Below, piece by piece: positions 14,823 to 23,870 of a stretch of DNA of 48,836 nt. Position numbers and translations under genes: made by a program. The notes beneath the pieces are model-generated. The model was given only the letters and a program-made list of their open reading frames with translations. It was not told where the DNA came from and did no database searches. Numbering within the stretch: the stretch's first letter is position 1; each line of letters starts with the position of its first letter. The DNA is from JANRKF01 sp964518725 (lineage in GTDB: Bacteria > Pseudomonadota > Alphaproteobacteria > Rickettsiales > SXRF01), in NCBI GenBank assembly GCA_964518725.1, contig CAZFKP010000020.1, forward strand, positions 1 to 48,836, written 5' to 3'.

Positions 14823-17693
14823 ATGGCGGCGAGTTCAGAAACGATTAAACGCATGAGCAATGCGCTCAACCTTGGCGACAACGGCCTTCAGGCAGATGGC
14901 GACACCGTGTTCCTGAAACACTGGTTCAGCAATGAAGATGATGCACGCGATGCAGTCTCACTACTTGAAAAACTCGACAATTGGAAAGCTCCTTCTGGCC
15001 TTGGCTTAAGCGGCATCAACACCGTGGCCTATTCGCGCTACGTTAAAGACAAAGGCTGGGAAGTCTTCATTGAAGGCAACAAGCCAGGCGGTGATTTCGA
15101 GCTGATCTCCCGGAGGAAGCCGGAAGAAATCCAAAAGCTGGTTGGAACAGGCTTGTCCAACATCATCGGCAAGGATGCCGACCGCAAACAACAAAAAAGC
15201 GATGCCAAGCAAGAAGCTGTCGCCGCGAAGCAGGAGCTTGCACGGAACGCCTCGGAATACAAAACCGCATTTGACACCGCCTTCCAGGAAAGTGGTATCG
15301 AAAACGGATTGGTCTATGAAGCGCAGGCCGATGCCAATGAACTGGCCAGAAAAATCAATAAATTCAAAGCCTCTGTTACCAACATCGGCCCCATCGCTTC
15401 CGTTAAAAAAGCGGATGGGAAGTGGGTGGTAAACCTCAGCCCGGATAAAGCCTATCATTATCGGGATGACAGGCCGATTGATGGCATCATCGACATGGTT
15501 CGCGAACATCGCGAGGCAGTGAACCTCGTCGCCGCAAACAAGGCTCCGCTCGTGACGGAGCTTGAAGGGCGCATTGGTATCAAAACCGCTCGCAACCAGG
15601 AAATTTATACCGTTACCAACCCTCCGCTGACGCCAGGAGAAGTAAGCGAACTCACTCCTAAAATCAATGCGATCATTCCCGGACTCGCCTCAGAAAGCGC
15701 GGGTAGGCTGGTGATCAATGAGCGCGTGCTCCGCGATACAACCCTCAACGGCCTGAGTGTCGAAAAACTCGGCATGCTTGATGCGGTGCAGAAAAGAATT
15801 GCGGGCATCACCGACCGCACGGAAACAGAGCAAGCTGCGGCCGACAGGATCGCAGACTATCAGTCTGCACTCGATGCCATGCCCGCACTGCGCGAGTCCG
15901 CCACCGCGCTGGTGGGGGATGCGAAAAAGGCTGCCGTCAAATGGGGCGCTGCGAATGATTCGCTGAAAGAAATAACCGCCGAGCAAACTGCCGCACATGC
16001 GGAAGTCACGCGCCTTGATGGGATCATCGCGCAGGCAACTGGTAATAAGCAAACAGCGTCGGATTCTGTCTTGGCTACAAAAGCAGCGCTTGAGGCTGCA
16101 AAAACAGAAGCCGAAGCGGCAAAGAAAGCAGCCGACGATGCGAAAGTTACGCTTGAAGCTGCAGAAAAGGCCAAAGAAGATAATGGGGATAAAGCAAAAA
16201 GTGCAGCTTTGGAAAAAGCAGCGGACGAAGCGAAAACCCTGAAAGACGCCAAAGATACTGAGGCAAAAGCAGCGGCTGAGAAACTCACCGCAGCCCAAAA
16301 AGCTGCGAAGGACGCAAATGATAAAGAAACGACCTTAACCGGTACATTAGACACAACGACCGAGGCGCTTAAGAAGGCACAGAATGATTTGCGGGAAAAA
16401 ACAACCGCTTTTACCAATGCTCAAACTGCATTAGAGGCAGCAAAAACAACGGCCGAAAATGCGAGCGAAGCAGCAAACGAAGCGATTGCACGCGTCACCA
16501 CCGCAGAATCGGCATTGCCAAAACTGTTTGAAGCCGCAACAAAAGCAGCCGAAAAAGCCAACATAGCAGAGCGCCCCGCAGCGGTGCCGACATACCCTGC
16601 CATTGAGAAGCCGCCAGAAGGCATGCTCGCCTCGGGCGTCACTTCGGGCAGCGCTCCCGCGGCAGGCGCTCCAGCTCCAGCAGCGGATCCAGTGAAAGCA
16701 ACTGCTGTCGGCACAGCCCCCGGCGTGACGCGCGACCCAGCTGATCCGAGCGCACCAGCTGATCCAAATGCACAACCCGATCCGAATACGCTTGAGGGTG
16801 GCGCGCCCGACATCATGCAAGCCGGTGCTGGTGGCACTAATAAGAAGCCACCCGCTGAAAAACCCACCGGCGGCAATGTCGTCGATGAGAATAAATTCGG
16901 CATGGGCGCTGGCCTCATCGGCATGCTGCTCATGATGTTCATGGGCATGGATCCGATTGTCGCCATCCTCGGCGCGCTGATTATTGCCGTCGCCGCAAGC
17001 GCCTTTGGCGATGAAAACGGCTTCATGAGCAAGATGGGCTTCGGCATGGCTGGCAAATCACCAGAAAAAGGCAAAGGCCAGTTCACCCATATCGCCGTTG
17101 CCCGTGAAAATGCAAAAGGCGAAGCCGTGGAGATGGTTGACGACCAAGGCACCAAGGTACCCACCCCGGCGATTTACATCGACAAGGACGGCAAAATTGT
17201 TGAAGACACGACGCAAGCCGTGTTTGCAGTGAACGGGAAACTGTCAGGCGACAAGAAAACATTCGAGGTCACTTCATACCAGCCGATTGATAAAAACGGT
17301 GCGAGAGACGCCGTGCCTGCTCCAGCCGACCTCAAGATTCCAGTCGTCAGCCAGAAGGTTGGTGAGGACATGTTGTATGCGGTCGCCGTGGCTGAAAACC
17401 TTGCACCGGTGGTCACGAAACTTTCCCAAAACGAAAGCAAACGTGTCATTGATGCAATCACCAAAGATGGCAAGCTTACGAAAGATGAGCTGACTCCTTA
17501 CGATACGAATAAGGATGGCAAGCTTTCCAAAGATGAAACTCCAGAAGCCTTGAAAGCCCATTATGACGCGTTGCTGACACAAACCGCAAAAACGGGCGAG
17601 CCAGCGCCCACCGAAATCAACCTCAATAACATTCAGGCACCGCTCAACCTGCCGCAGCAACAATCTGCGCCAGGCGCGGCACCGAATAAATAG
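14823..17693 (+). CDS. Large coiled-coil protein with one hydrophobic segment and EF-hand loop
   Basis: I do not recognise this 956-residue protein. It has no signal peptide. Residues 1-380 look globular with mixed structure. About 385-585 is a long Ala/Lys/Glu-rich coiled coil. About 586-690 is Pro/Ala-rich with short DP repeats. About 693-730 is a strongly hydrophobic Met/Gly/Ala-rich stretch that could be one long or two short membrane helices. The C-terminal part has a canonical calcium loop DTNKDGKLSKDE at 894-905, preceded by a related but imperfect KDGKLTKDEL copy. A good ribosome site (AGAGG/TTAGG) precedes the ATG. Its location and function are unknown. A cytoplasmic structural or membrane-linked scaffold is only a guess. 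Confidence 0.85.
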   Translation: MAASSETIKRMSNALNLGDNGLQADGDTVFLKHWFSNEDDARDAVSLLEKLDNWKAPSGLGLSGINTVAYSRYVKDKGWEVFIEGNKPGGDFELISRRKPEEIQKLVGTGLSNIIGKDADRKQQKSDAKQEAVAAKQELARNASEYKTAFDTAFQESGIENGLVYEAQADANELARKINKFKASVTNIGPIASVKKADGKWVVNLSPDKAYHYRDDRPIDGIIDMVREHREAVNLVAANKAPLVTELEGRIGIKTARNQEIYTVTNPPLTPGEVSELTPKINAIIPGLASESAGRLVINERVLRDTTLNGLSVEKLGMLDAVQKRIAGITDRTETEQAAADRIADYQSALDAMPALRESATALVGDAKKAAVKWGAANDSLKEITAEQTAAHAEVTRLDGIIAQATGNKQTASDSVLATKAALEAAKTEAEAAKKAADDAKVTLEAAEKAKEDNGDKAKSAALEKAADEAKTLKDAKDTEAKAAAEKLTAAQKAAKDANDKETTLTGTLDTTTEALKKAQNDLREKTTAFTNAQTALEAAKTTAENASEAANEAIARVTTAESALPKLFEAATKAAEKANIAERPAAVPTYPAIEKPPEGMLASGVTSGSAPAAGAPAPAADPVKATAVGTAPGVTRDPADPSAPADPNAQPDPNTLEGGAPDIMQAGAGGTNKKPPAEKPTGGNVVDENKFGMGAGLIGMLLMMFMGMDPIVAILGALIIAVAASAFGDENGFMSKMGFGMAGKSPEKGKGQFTHIAVARENAKGEAVEMVDDQGTKVPTPAIYIDKDGKIVEDTTQAVFAVNGKLSGDKKTFEVTSYQPIDKNGARDAVPAPADLKIPVVSQKVGEDMLYAVAVAENLAPVVTKLSQNESKRVIDAITKDGKLTKDELTPYDTNKDGKLSKDETPEALKAHYDALLTQTAKTGEPAPTEINLNNIQAPLNLPQQQSAPGAAPNK

Positions 17694-17700
17694 AGCGCTC

Positions 17701-17725
17701 TGCCCCCGCGCACCATGCGGGGGCA
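17701..17725. terminator. Strong GC hairpin between convergent genes
   Basis: TGCCCCCGC and GCGGGGGCA form a perfect nine-base stem with a seven-base loop between the ends of the 956-residue gene and the convergent TonB-receptor gene. It could serve both strands. There is no clear T tract on either side, so termination strength is uncertain. Confidence 0.6.
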
Positions 17726-17732
17726 GGCTCGC

Positions 17733-19643
17733 TTAGTAGTTCGCTTTCACGCCGACATACAACCCGCGCCCCGGTTGGCCAAAGCCAGACACTTCCTCGT
17801 AACGCTTATCCAGCACATTTTCGAGCCGCGCATAGACGCTCGCATTCGGGTGCACCTTGTAGCTAGTATTCATATCCATCACTGTGAACCCCGGGATGCT
17901 AACCAGTGCCGAATCCGAATAGCGGAAGTCGCGGCGGGAGCCGGCATAGCGCACATTCATCCCGACATCGCCCTTGTCGCTATATTGGTAGCTGGTGCCG
18001 AGGGTGAACTGATGCTTCGGGCGCCTCAGCAGTTCGGTATTATTCTTGCGGTTTGAGGTCAGGGTATAGCTATGCGCCGCCGACACCGTAATGTCCCTCA
18101 TCGGCCGCAGGGTCAGGCTGCTTTCAACCCCTTCGGTGCGTGCCTTGCCGACATTGATAGTCGGAAACAACGGCGGGCCGCCAAACCCGATCAGGTCGGT
18201 GATAGTGTTACGGAAGACGGTCGAACCGAAGACCACCTTATCCCCGAACAGCGATTGCTCAAAACCGGCATCCCAACCTTTGCTTTTTTCTGGCCCAAGC
18301 TCCGGGTTGCCGGAAGTCGGATCGAAAAGCTGCGACAGCGACGGCGCCTTGAAGCCCGTGCCATAGCTTGCTTTCAAACGAGTGCCGGTTGTTGTAATGT
18401 TGTAACCAGGCGCCACTTTCCAGGTGAATTCCTTGCCGAACGCCTGGTGGTCATCGAGGCGCGCACCGTAATTCACAAAGAAATCCGGTGTGATGCTAAA
18501 ACGATCTTCAGCAAACACCGCCATGTTATCGACGTTCTGCTGGGCAACCGACGACGACTTGAAATAATCGGTGTAAGCTTCCACCCCGATGGCAGTAATG
18601 TGGTTGGGAATCAGCTTCAGATGGTGAATCCAATCCACCGTATCGCGCCGACCCTTGAAATACTGGGAGCCAAAAAACGGCGTGAACATTGAATCAAAAT
18701 ATTCGGTGGTGTAATCACGATTGACGTTCAACGTCGATACCCCCAGCTCCTGCACCCATGCACCGTCGAGCATCGACAGCTCCCCCGCTGCGCGTAGGTT
18801 GATCTGACGGTTGTCAGCACTGGGCAACAGATCATCATCCGGGCGGGCGCCACCGCCGCCGATGCTGCCAACCGAATCGAGATCCGTATCGGTGCGGTTG
18901 TAACGCCCGTTCAGCTTGGCGGTAAAGTTATCGGTAAGCCGGCTCGCCACATTCACCGACAGGGTATAGGTATCGTTGCCATCTTTTTCACGGCCGCCGA
19001 ATTCCTTGTCGAATGCGGAGATGCCATTGGTATAGCTCTTGCCAACGGAGACGCTGTACGATGTCGTCCCCACCGAACCGGTGGTTCCAAGCTGGAATTT
19101 GCTGCTGTTGTAGCGGCCATATTCCGCCAGCGCCGTATATTTCGGCGCACCGGTACTTTTTTTGCTGACGATATTGATGACACCACCAAGCGCCTGCGAG
19201 CCATACAGCGTGCTTTGCGGGCCACGCATGACCTCGATACGCTCGATATTATCGGTGGTCAGGTTCGAGACATCAAACGCCGTCGCCGGGTCGGAAGGGT
19301 CGTTTACCACCACCCCGTCAATGACCACCAGCACATGGTTGGAATTGGTGCCGCGCAGGAAAATGCGCGACGTCTGTCCGACACCGCCGCTGCTCGCCAC
19401 CGATATGCCCGGGATGCCGCGCAGCACATCGACCACCGTCAGCTTGTGCTCGCGCTCAATCTGAGCACTACTCACCACCGTGACACTGCTGGCCAGCTGG
19501 TCAATCGGCGTATCGCTACGGGTGGCGTTGATGGTAACATGCGGCGGGCTACCGCCACCACCGGGAGAATCGGAAGTTTCCGCAAACGATGCTAACGGAT
19601 AAAGTGCGGTGGAAAGCAACCATAAAAAAGATGGAATTCGCAT
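17733..19643 (-). CDS. btuB: TonB-dependent outer-membrane receptor, probably for cobalamin (BtuB-like)
   Basis: The 636-residue protein has a signal peptide (MRIPSFLWLLSTALYPLASFA), a plug domain at about 40-155 (SVTVVSSAQIE, GVVVNDPSDP, IERIEVMRGPQSTLYG, GGVINIVSKK), and a 22-strand-type barrel ending in an aromatic residue (VKANY). The C-terminal region (NVLDKRYEEVSGFGQPGRGLYVG) resembles BtuB. The cobalamin riboswitch upstream strongly supports B12 or a related corrinoid as substrate. Uptake would need TonB-ExbBD and an inner-membrane transporter, none of which is present in this window. Transcription ends toward the hairpin at 17701-17725. Confidence 0.9.
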   Translation of the reverse strand: MRIPSFLWLLSTALYPLASFAETSDSPGGGGSPPHVTINATRSDTPIDQLASSVTVVSSAQIEREHKLTVVDVLRGIPGISVASSGGVGQTSRIFLRGTNSNHVLVVIDGVVVNDPSDPATAFDVSNLTTDNIERIEVMRGPQSTLYGSQALGGVINIVSKKSTGAPKYTALAEYGRYNSSKFQLGTTGSVGTTSYSVSVGKSYTNGISAFDKEFGGREKDGNDTYTLSVNVASRLTDNFTAKLNGRYNRTDTDLDSVGSIGGGGARPDDDLLPSADNRQINLRAAGELSMLDGAWVQELGVSTLNVNRDYTTEYFDSMFTPFFGSQYFKGRRDTVDWIHHLKLIPNHITAIGVEAYTDYFKSSSVAQQNVDNMAVFAEDRFSITPDFFVNYGARLDDHQAFGKEFTWKVAPGYNITTTGTRLKASYGTGFKAPSLSQLFDPTSGNPELGPEKSKGWDAGFEQSLFGDKVVFGSTVFRNTITDLIGFGGPPLFPTINVGKARTEGVESSLTLRPMRDITVSAAHSYTLTSNRKNNTELLRRPKHQFTLGTSYQYSDKGDVGMNVRYAGSRRDFRYSDSALVSIPGFTVMDMNTSYKVHPNASVYARLENVLDKRYEEVSGFGQPGRGLYVGVKANY

Positions 19644-19648
19644 AAAAG

Positions 19649-19719
19649 CTCCTTACGTGTTGGGTGACGAACATGCACCGCCCGAACATTCAGGCGGCAC
19701 AGCGTCACCACGTAAGAAG
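19649..19719 (-). promoter_or_regulatory. RBS-sequestering hairpin (riboswitch expression platform)
   Basis: On the transcript of the receptor gene, CTTCTTACGTG (19719-19709) can pair with CACGTAAGGAG (19659-19649) over 11 base pairs including one G-U. The second strand contains the AAGGAG ribosome site five bases before the ATG. Inside it GTGACG/CGTCAC (664-669 with 703-708 of 19 kb) adds six pairs and CCGCC/GGCGG five more. The structure would bury the ribosome site and lacks a T tract, so control of translation initiation is more likely than termination. Confidence 0.75.
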
Positions 19720-19791
19720 ATCACCCGCCACCAATGCAGCAGGAGAACCAACCTTCCAGGAACTTCCCGTCCCAGCCAGTCGCGTGACACT

Positions 19792-19947
19792 CAAGTGGCA
19801 GGTCTCCTGACTTGCGGGTCGCTGCGTTGTTATTGTCTTCCCAGTTGCCCAGTGACGTAGTTCATAACAACGCTCGCCGCTTACAGTTGCGGGAACAGCG
19901 GGGGAGTTGCACCCCCTTCCCTTTTGATTCCTTTCGGAAACCACTTG
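19792..19947 (-). promoter_or_regulatory. Cobalamin riboswitch aptamer
   Basis: Read on the minus strand, the 5' side CAAGTGG (19947-19941) pairs with CCACTTG (19798-19792) to close the aptamer. Between them are the hallmark elements: GGTGCAACTCCCCCGC, CTGTAAGCGG (19886-19877), CACTGGGCAACTGGGAAG, and the B12 box AGTCAGGAGACCTGCC (19812-19797). It binds adenosylcobalamin or a related corrinoid and represses the downstream TonB-dependent receptor gene when B12 is plentiful. This feature and the downstream hairpin account for most of the 334-base space between the receptor and hydrolase genes. Confidence 0.94.
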
Positions 19948-19977
19948 GGTCGGTCTTAGACCCGTGGATGACGGCTG

Positions 19978-20895
19978 TCAATCACGTTGTTTGAGTATCC
20001 AGCGCGCAATATCGGCGATGACCGACTTTCCCTGAAGGTCGCGGGTCAGCATGTGGTAGCCATCATCGTAATAGATGGCCTGCACCGTTCCGCTGAATCG
20101 TGGTTTGATCGCATCGATCGGCGCCCGTGGGATCACCTGATCTTTGAACCCATAGAGCATGAGGGTTCTGATCCGCACTTGTTCTGGCGAGCGGTAAGCG
20201 TTATCCATCAGGTGTGTCAGCCCATAAATTGTATCAATACGGGTGGCTTTGATGACCAGCGGATCCCGCCCCAGACGCCGCAACATCGGGATGTTGTTGC
20301 TCGCCAGTATTTTCAGCCCATCACCGGTAACCTTATACCCCGGCATGGTATGCGCCGCCAACCACAGCATGGAAGGGTAAATCACCGGCATATATTCATG
20401 CCCCCAGACCGCTGGCGCGCTTAGTATCAGCCCGGAAACCGGCAGTTCACGCCGGGATGCAGTAATGAGCACAACGGCGCCCCCCATGCTTTCGCCCATC
20501 AGAAAAATTGGGGTATGGTGATAACGCGCCGCAAGCAGATCTACAAGATCACCCGCATCCCGTACCAGATTATCCTCACCCGCCCAGATACCGGTCTGCG
20601 GCGAAGCGCCAAATCCGCGCTGATCATAGGCATAGAGCGCGATACCCCGGCGCTTGAAATAATTACCGGTATCGGTGAAGGCGTTGCTGTAATCATTGAA
20701 CCCATGCAGCGCGACAACAATCGCTTTCGGGCGCACTTTCGGTTGCCAGACGCGCAAGGGCAAATCAACCCCGTCAACCGTATGGTAAATGCCTGCACTG
20801 ATGGCCGCAGGCTGAAAAGCAGGACGGAAATCCTGCTCCCGGGGCGCACACGCCACCAGCAACAGCACAACGATCAGGAATACAGATTTTTTCAT
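19978..20895 (-). CDS. Alpha/beta hydrolase lipoprotein (lysophospholipase-like)
   Basis: The 305-residue protein begins with a lipoprotein signal and a canonical lipobox LVAC (Cys16). The hydrolase fold carries VALHGFNDYS near residue 60, the nucleophile motif GESMGG, GFKDQVIP with the acidic residue, and DDGYHML with the catalytic histidine. It resembles the monoacylglycerol lipase/lysophospholipase group. It is membrane-attached through the lipid, and the substrate is unknown. Its ATG overlaps the rlmE stop (ATGA), so it is probably co-translated with rlmE and ppx/gppA. Confidence 0.88.
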   Translation of the reverse strand: MKKSVFLIVVLLLVACAPREQDFRPAFQPAAISAGIYHTVDGVDLPLRVWQPKVRPKAIVVALHGFNDYSNAFTDTGNYFKRRGIALYAYDQRGFGASPQTGIWAGEDNLVRDAGDLVDLLAARYHHTPIFLMGESMGGAVVLITASRRELPVSGLILSAPAVWGHEYMPVIYPSMLWLAAHTMPGYKVTGDGLKILASNNIPMLRRLGRDPLVIKATRIDTIYGLTHLMDNAYRSPEQVRIRTLMLYGFKDQVIPRAPIDAIKPRFSGTVQAIYYDDGYHMLTRDLQGKSVIADIARWILKQRD

Positions 20896-21584
20896 TTACG
20901 GAACCCGGTGGCAACCACATAAATTTCCGATGAATCGGAACGGCTCGCCTTCGGCTTAAAATGCTTCACATGGGCAAAGCTTTTTTTCATGTGAGCGAGC
21001 AGCTCTTTTTCCGCCCCGCCTTGGAACACTTTGCCGACAAACGCTCCACCCGGCACCAGCACTTCGCACGCAAACTGCACCGCCATTTCAAGCAGGCTCA
21101 TGATCCGCATGTGATCGGTGGCGGCGTGTCCAGTGGTATTGGGTGCGATATCCGAAAGCACCACATCCACCGGATGTCCCATCAGGGTATTTCTAAGAAT
21201 CTCCGGCGCGTCGTCAGCCGAGAAGTCATGGGTAATCAGTATAGCGCCGGCAATGGTTGGAACTTCGAGTAAGTCCATACCCACCACCCGTATATCATTA
21301 CCGCTGGATTTGGTGCGCTTTACCGCCACCTGCGACCACCCCCCCGGCGCACACCCAAGATCGATCACCCGCTTGCCAGGTTTCAACAACTGGAACTTGT
21401 CGTCAATCTCAATGATTTTGTAAGCTGCGCGCGAACGATACCCCTCCTTCTTAGCCAGACTGACATAGGGATCGTTCAATTGCCGTTGCAGCCATTTGGT
21501 AGACGAAGGCTTGCGTCCACGCGCCGTCTTCACCCGCGTTTTCTCCTGCCGCTTGCCACCGAGGTTATTCGTCTTATCCACCAT
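20892..21584 (-). CDS. rlmE: 23S rRNA 2'-O-ribose methyltransferase RlmE
   Basis: RlmE (FtsJ/RrmJ) methylates a uridine in helix 92 of 23S rRNA late in 50S assembly. I place the start at 21584 (230 residues, MVDKTNNLGGKRQEK). A GGAG site lies eight bases upstream, and a longer in-frame reading would add 44 residues lying wholly inside ppx. The methyltransferase fold shows KKEGYRSRAAYKI, VIDLGCAPGGWSQVA, DVVLSDIAPNTTGH and FVGKVFQGG, with KxDxK-type catalytic residues. It overlaps ppx by 11 bases and the downstream hydrolase by four. Confidence 0.95.
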   Translation of the reverse strand: MVDKTNNLGGKRQEKTRVKTARGRKPSSTKWLQRQLNDPYVSLAKKEGYRSRAAYKIIEIDDKFQLLKPGKRVIDLGCAPGGWSQVAVKRTKSSGNDIRVVGMDLLEVPTIAGAILITHDFSADDAPEILRNTLMGHPVDVVLSDIAPNTTGHAATDHMRIMSLLEMAVQFACEVLVPGGAFVGKVFQGGAEKELLAHMKKSFAHVKHFKPKASRSDSSEIYVVATGFRK

Positions 21585-22602
21585 GCGGCGTACTCCGGGA
21601 TAACGACAGGATGATTCCCTCACGGACACCGCGATCAGCGATAGTAATGCTGCCTTCCGGCATGAGGTTGCTGATCGCTTCAAAGATCGCGCAGCCGGAA
21701 ATAATGAAGTCCGCACGCTCCATGCCGATGCAGGGATGGTTGAACCGCTCCGATGGGCGCATCGCCAGCAGCCGCTTTGTAACGGTGCGAACTTCGGGAA
21801 TTCCGATCGTCAACCCGTCAATACGGGAGCGCTCATAGCGCGGTAAGTCAAGGTGGATGGCGGCGAGCGTCGTCACCGTGCCGGAGGTAGAAAGAAACTG
21901 GAATTCACCGGACTCAAGTACCGACTGAATGTGGGGTGCCTGTGTAAACGGTGCAATGCGCTCTTCCATGTAGGCAACCATGTCCTCATAGACACGATCG
22001 ATAAACGCGCTGCCACCAAACTTGTCGGCCAGGTTCATCACCCCATAATCCACCGACAGCCAATCGGTAATCTGACGGGTGTCGTTATCATCCGTATGCA
22101 CCCACATAATCTCCGTTGAACCGCCCCCAATGTCGAACACTACCGCCTGCTTATGCTCCTCCGCAAGCAGCGATGAACAGCCAAGAAACGCAAGCCTGGC
22201 TTCTTCTTCGGTGTTGATGACGTCAATTTGCATGCCGGTTTCGGCCTGAATGCGCGCCATAAAATCCAAGCTGTTCGCGGCACGGCGGCATGCCTCGGTT
22301 GCGACGAAACGTGACGCGGCGATGTTGAATTTTGAAAGCTTTTTCTGGCAAATGCGAAGCGCCGCCAGCGTCCGCTCCATGGCGTCTTCCGACAAAACGC
22401 CGGACGCGCTCACGCCCTCACCTAAGCGGACAATCCGCGAGAAACTATCATGCACCTGCAAATGCGGCACCAAGGAGCCGCTTATTTTCTCGAGCGATGC
22501 AACGAGCAACCGGCAATTATTTGTCCCCAGATCCAACGCGGCGTAGACAGGCTCGCCCGATCCCACGCCGTTGGCGTGCGGCGAATTCGTAGGCTGCGAC
22601 AT
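21574..22602 (-). CDS. ppx: Exopolyphosphatase / pppGpp phosphatase family protein
   Basis: The 342-residue protein is a member of the Ppx/GppA family, with the ASKHA-fold phosphate loops YAALDLGTNNCRLLVA at about 20-35 and VFDIGGGSTEI near 155. It lacks the C-terminal HD-type domain of long Ppx proteins, as is usual for the short alphaproteobacterial form. The activity may be on polyphosphate or pppGpp and cannot be decided from sequence. It is the first gene of the group with rlmE and the lipoprotein hydrolase. Confidence 0.92.
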   Translation of the reverse strand: MSQPTNSPHANGVGSGEPVYAALDLGTNNCRLLVASLEKISGSLVPHLQVHDSFSRIVRLGEGVSASGVLSEDAMERTLAALRICQKKLSKFNIAASRFVATEACRRAANSLDFMARIQAETGMQIDVINTEEEARLAFLGCSSLLAEEHKQAVVFDIGGGSTEIMWVHTDDNDTRQITDWLSVDYGVMNLADKFGGSAFIDRVYEDMVAYMEERIAPFTQAPHIQSVLESGEFQFLSTSGTVTTLAAIHLDLPRYERSRIDGLTIGIPEVRTVTKRLLAMRPSERFNHPCIGMERADFIISGCAIFEAISNLMPEGSITIADRGVREGIILSLSRSTPHGG

Positions 22603-22693
22603 AATGACATTCCGCGGGCGTTGCCACCCGCGAACCTATTTCTAATTTTTACACCGAATCAATCTATAGGAAGCGCACCCGAGGCGCAAGCGG

Positions 22694-23815
22694 TTAAAAG
22701 GAAGGTTTCTCGCGGTTCGGCAACTGGTTGCGGTGCACATAGGCCGACAGCAACAGGCCGACCGCAAGCATGGTAGAAACGCTGATGCTGCCGCCATAGG
22801 ACATGAGCGGTAATGGCACCCCAACAACAGGGATCAACCCCATCACCATCGCGCAGTTAATCGTCACATGCACGAATAAGGACATGCCGACCCCCGCGGC
22901 AACCATCGCGCCAAAGGTGCTTTTACTACGCAACGCCACTGCAAAACTCATCCAAATCAAGGACAGGTAGAGACCAAGCAACACGATGCCGCCAGCAAAG
23001 CCGAACTCCTCGGCAAACATGGTAAAAATGAAATCAGTCTGTTTTTCCGGCAGGAAGTCCAGCTGTCCCTGCGATCCCTGCAAATACCCCTTGCCGAAAA
23101 AACCACCGGAACCAATCGCGATCATTGATTGTAAAATATTATAGCCCGCACCCAGCGGGTCTTTCTCCGGATCGAGGAAGGTAATGACACGGCGCTTTTG
23201 GTAATCGTGCATAAAATGCCATGCCACCGGCATCAGAGCGACAGCCGCGACGGCCACCGTCAGGATATAGCGCCATTGCAGCCCGGCAAGAAACAGGAGC
23301 GATACCCCCACCAGCACCAGAATGGTTGCCGTGCCGAGATTTGGCTGGCGAAGAATGAGGACAGCTGGTAACGCGATCAGCAATAGCGGCGGAATCAGGA
23401 AATTAAACCGGCGGATATCCTCTGGCTGGAGCTGGTGAAAATAGCGGGCAAGTGCCAGTATGAGCGCTAACTTCATGAACTCCGACGGCTGTACGTTGAA
23501 CATGCCTACCCTGAGCCAGCGTTGCGCCCCCATGCCGATATGACCAGCCATATCCACGCCGAGCAACACGATAAGAAACAGGGCATAAATCACATAGGCA
23601 TAGTTTAGCAGCAACCGCAGCGGAATGAAGGTAATGGCAAACATGCCAAGCGCCGCCGCCAACAGGCGTAGCAATTGCGGCAATGCGTATAATTCCCACT
23701 CACCACCACCTGCCGACACCATCATTATTACACCGAGCACAGCAATCGTAAGCGTCACACCGGCAATTGGCCAATTGATGCGGTCTTTAAAATGCGGGCG
23801 ATAAAAAGTGTCCAT
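22694..23815 (-). CDS. rodA: Rod-shape determining peptidoglycan glycosyltransferase RodA
   Basis: The 373-residue protein has about ten membrane helices and belongs to the FtsW/RodA/SpoVE family, which polymerises lipid II with a class B PBP. Conserved segments include GMGAQRWLRVGMFNVQPSEFMKL near residue 93 and the C-terminal region NCAMVMGLIPVVGVPLPLMSYGGS. The order and length fit RodA rather than FtsW. Its usual partner PBP2 (mrdA) is not adjacent; the neighbour is the divergent tadD-like gene. Confidence 0.95.
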   Translation of the reverse strand: MDTFYRPHFKDRINWPIAGVTLTIAVLGVIMMVSAGGGEWELYALPQLLRLLAAALGMFAITFIPLRLLLNYAYVIYALFLIVLLGVDMAGHIGMGAQRWLRVGMFNVQPSEFMKLALILALARYFHQLQPEDIRRFNFLIPPLLLIALPAVLILRQPNLGTATILVLVGVSLLFLAGLQWRYILTVAVAAVALMPVAWHFMHDYQKRRVITFLDPEKDPLGAGYNILQSMIAIGSGGFFGKGYLQGSQGQLDFLPEKQTDFIFTMFAEEFGFAGGIVLLGLYLSLIWMSFAVALRSKSTFGAMVAAGVGMSLFVHVTINCAMVMGLIPVVGVPLPLMSYGGSISVSTMLAVGLLLSAYVHRNQLPNREKPSF

Positions 23816-23835
23816 GCGCGTATCTTAATCGCCCC

Positions 23836-23864
23836 TTGCGTATCGGCAAGCAAAACCCTAAACT
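23836..23864 (+). promoter_or_regulatory. Candidate promoter giving a leaderless tadD-like transcript
   Basis: TTGCGT (23836-23841) and TAAACT (23859-23864) are separated by 17 bases. The expected transcript start, seven bases beyond the -10 box, falls on the A of the tadD ATG at 23871. No ribosome site is visible upstream. The match is moderate, and the region also overlaps the rodA start. Confidence 0.4.
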
Positions 23865-23870
23865 CGGCGC

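Noticed and set aside
19651..19725. Intrinsic terminator in the receptor leader
   Set aside because: The hairpin is strong but no T tract follows; its overlap with the ribosome site better fits translational control.
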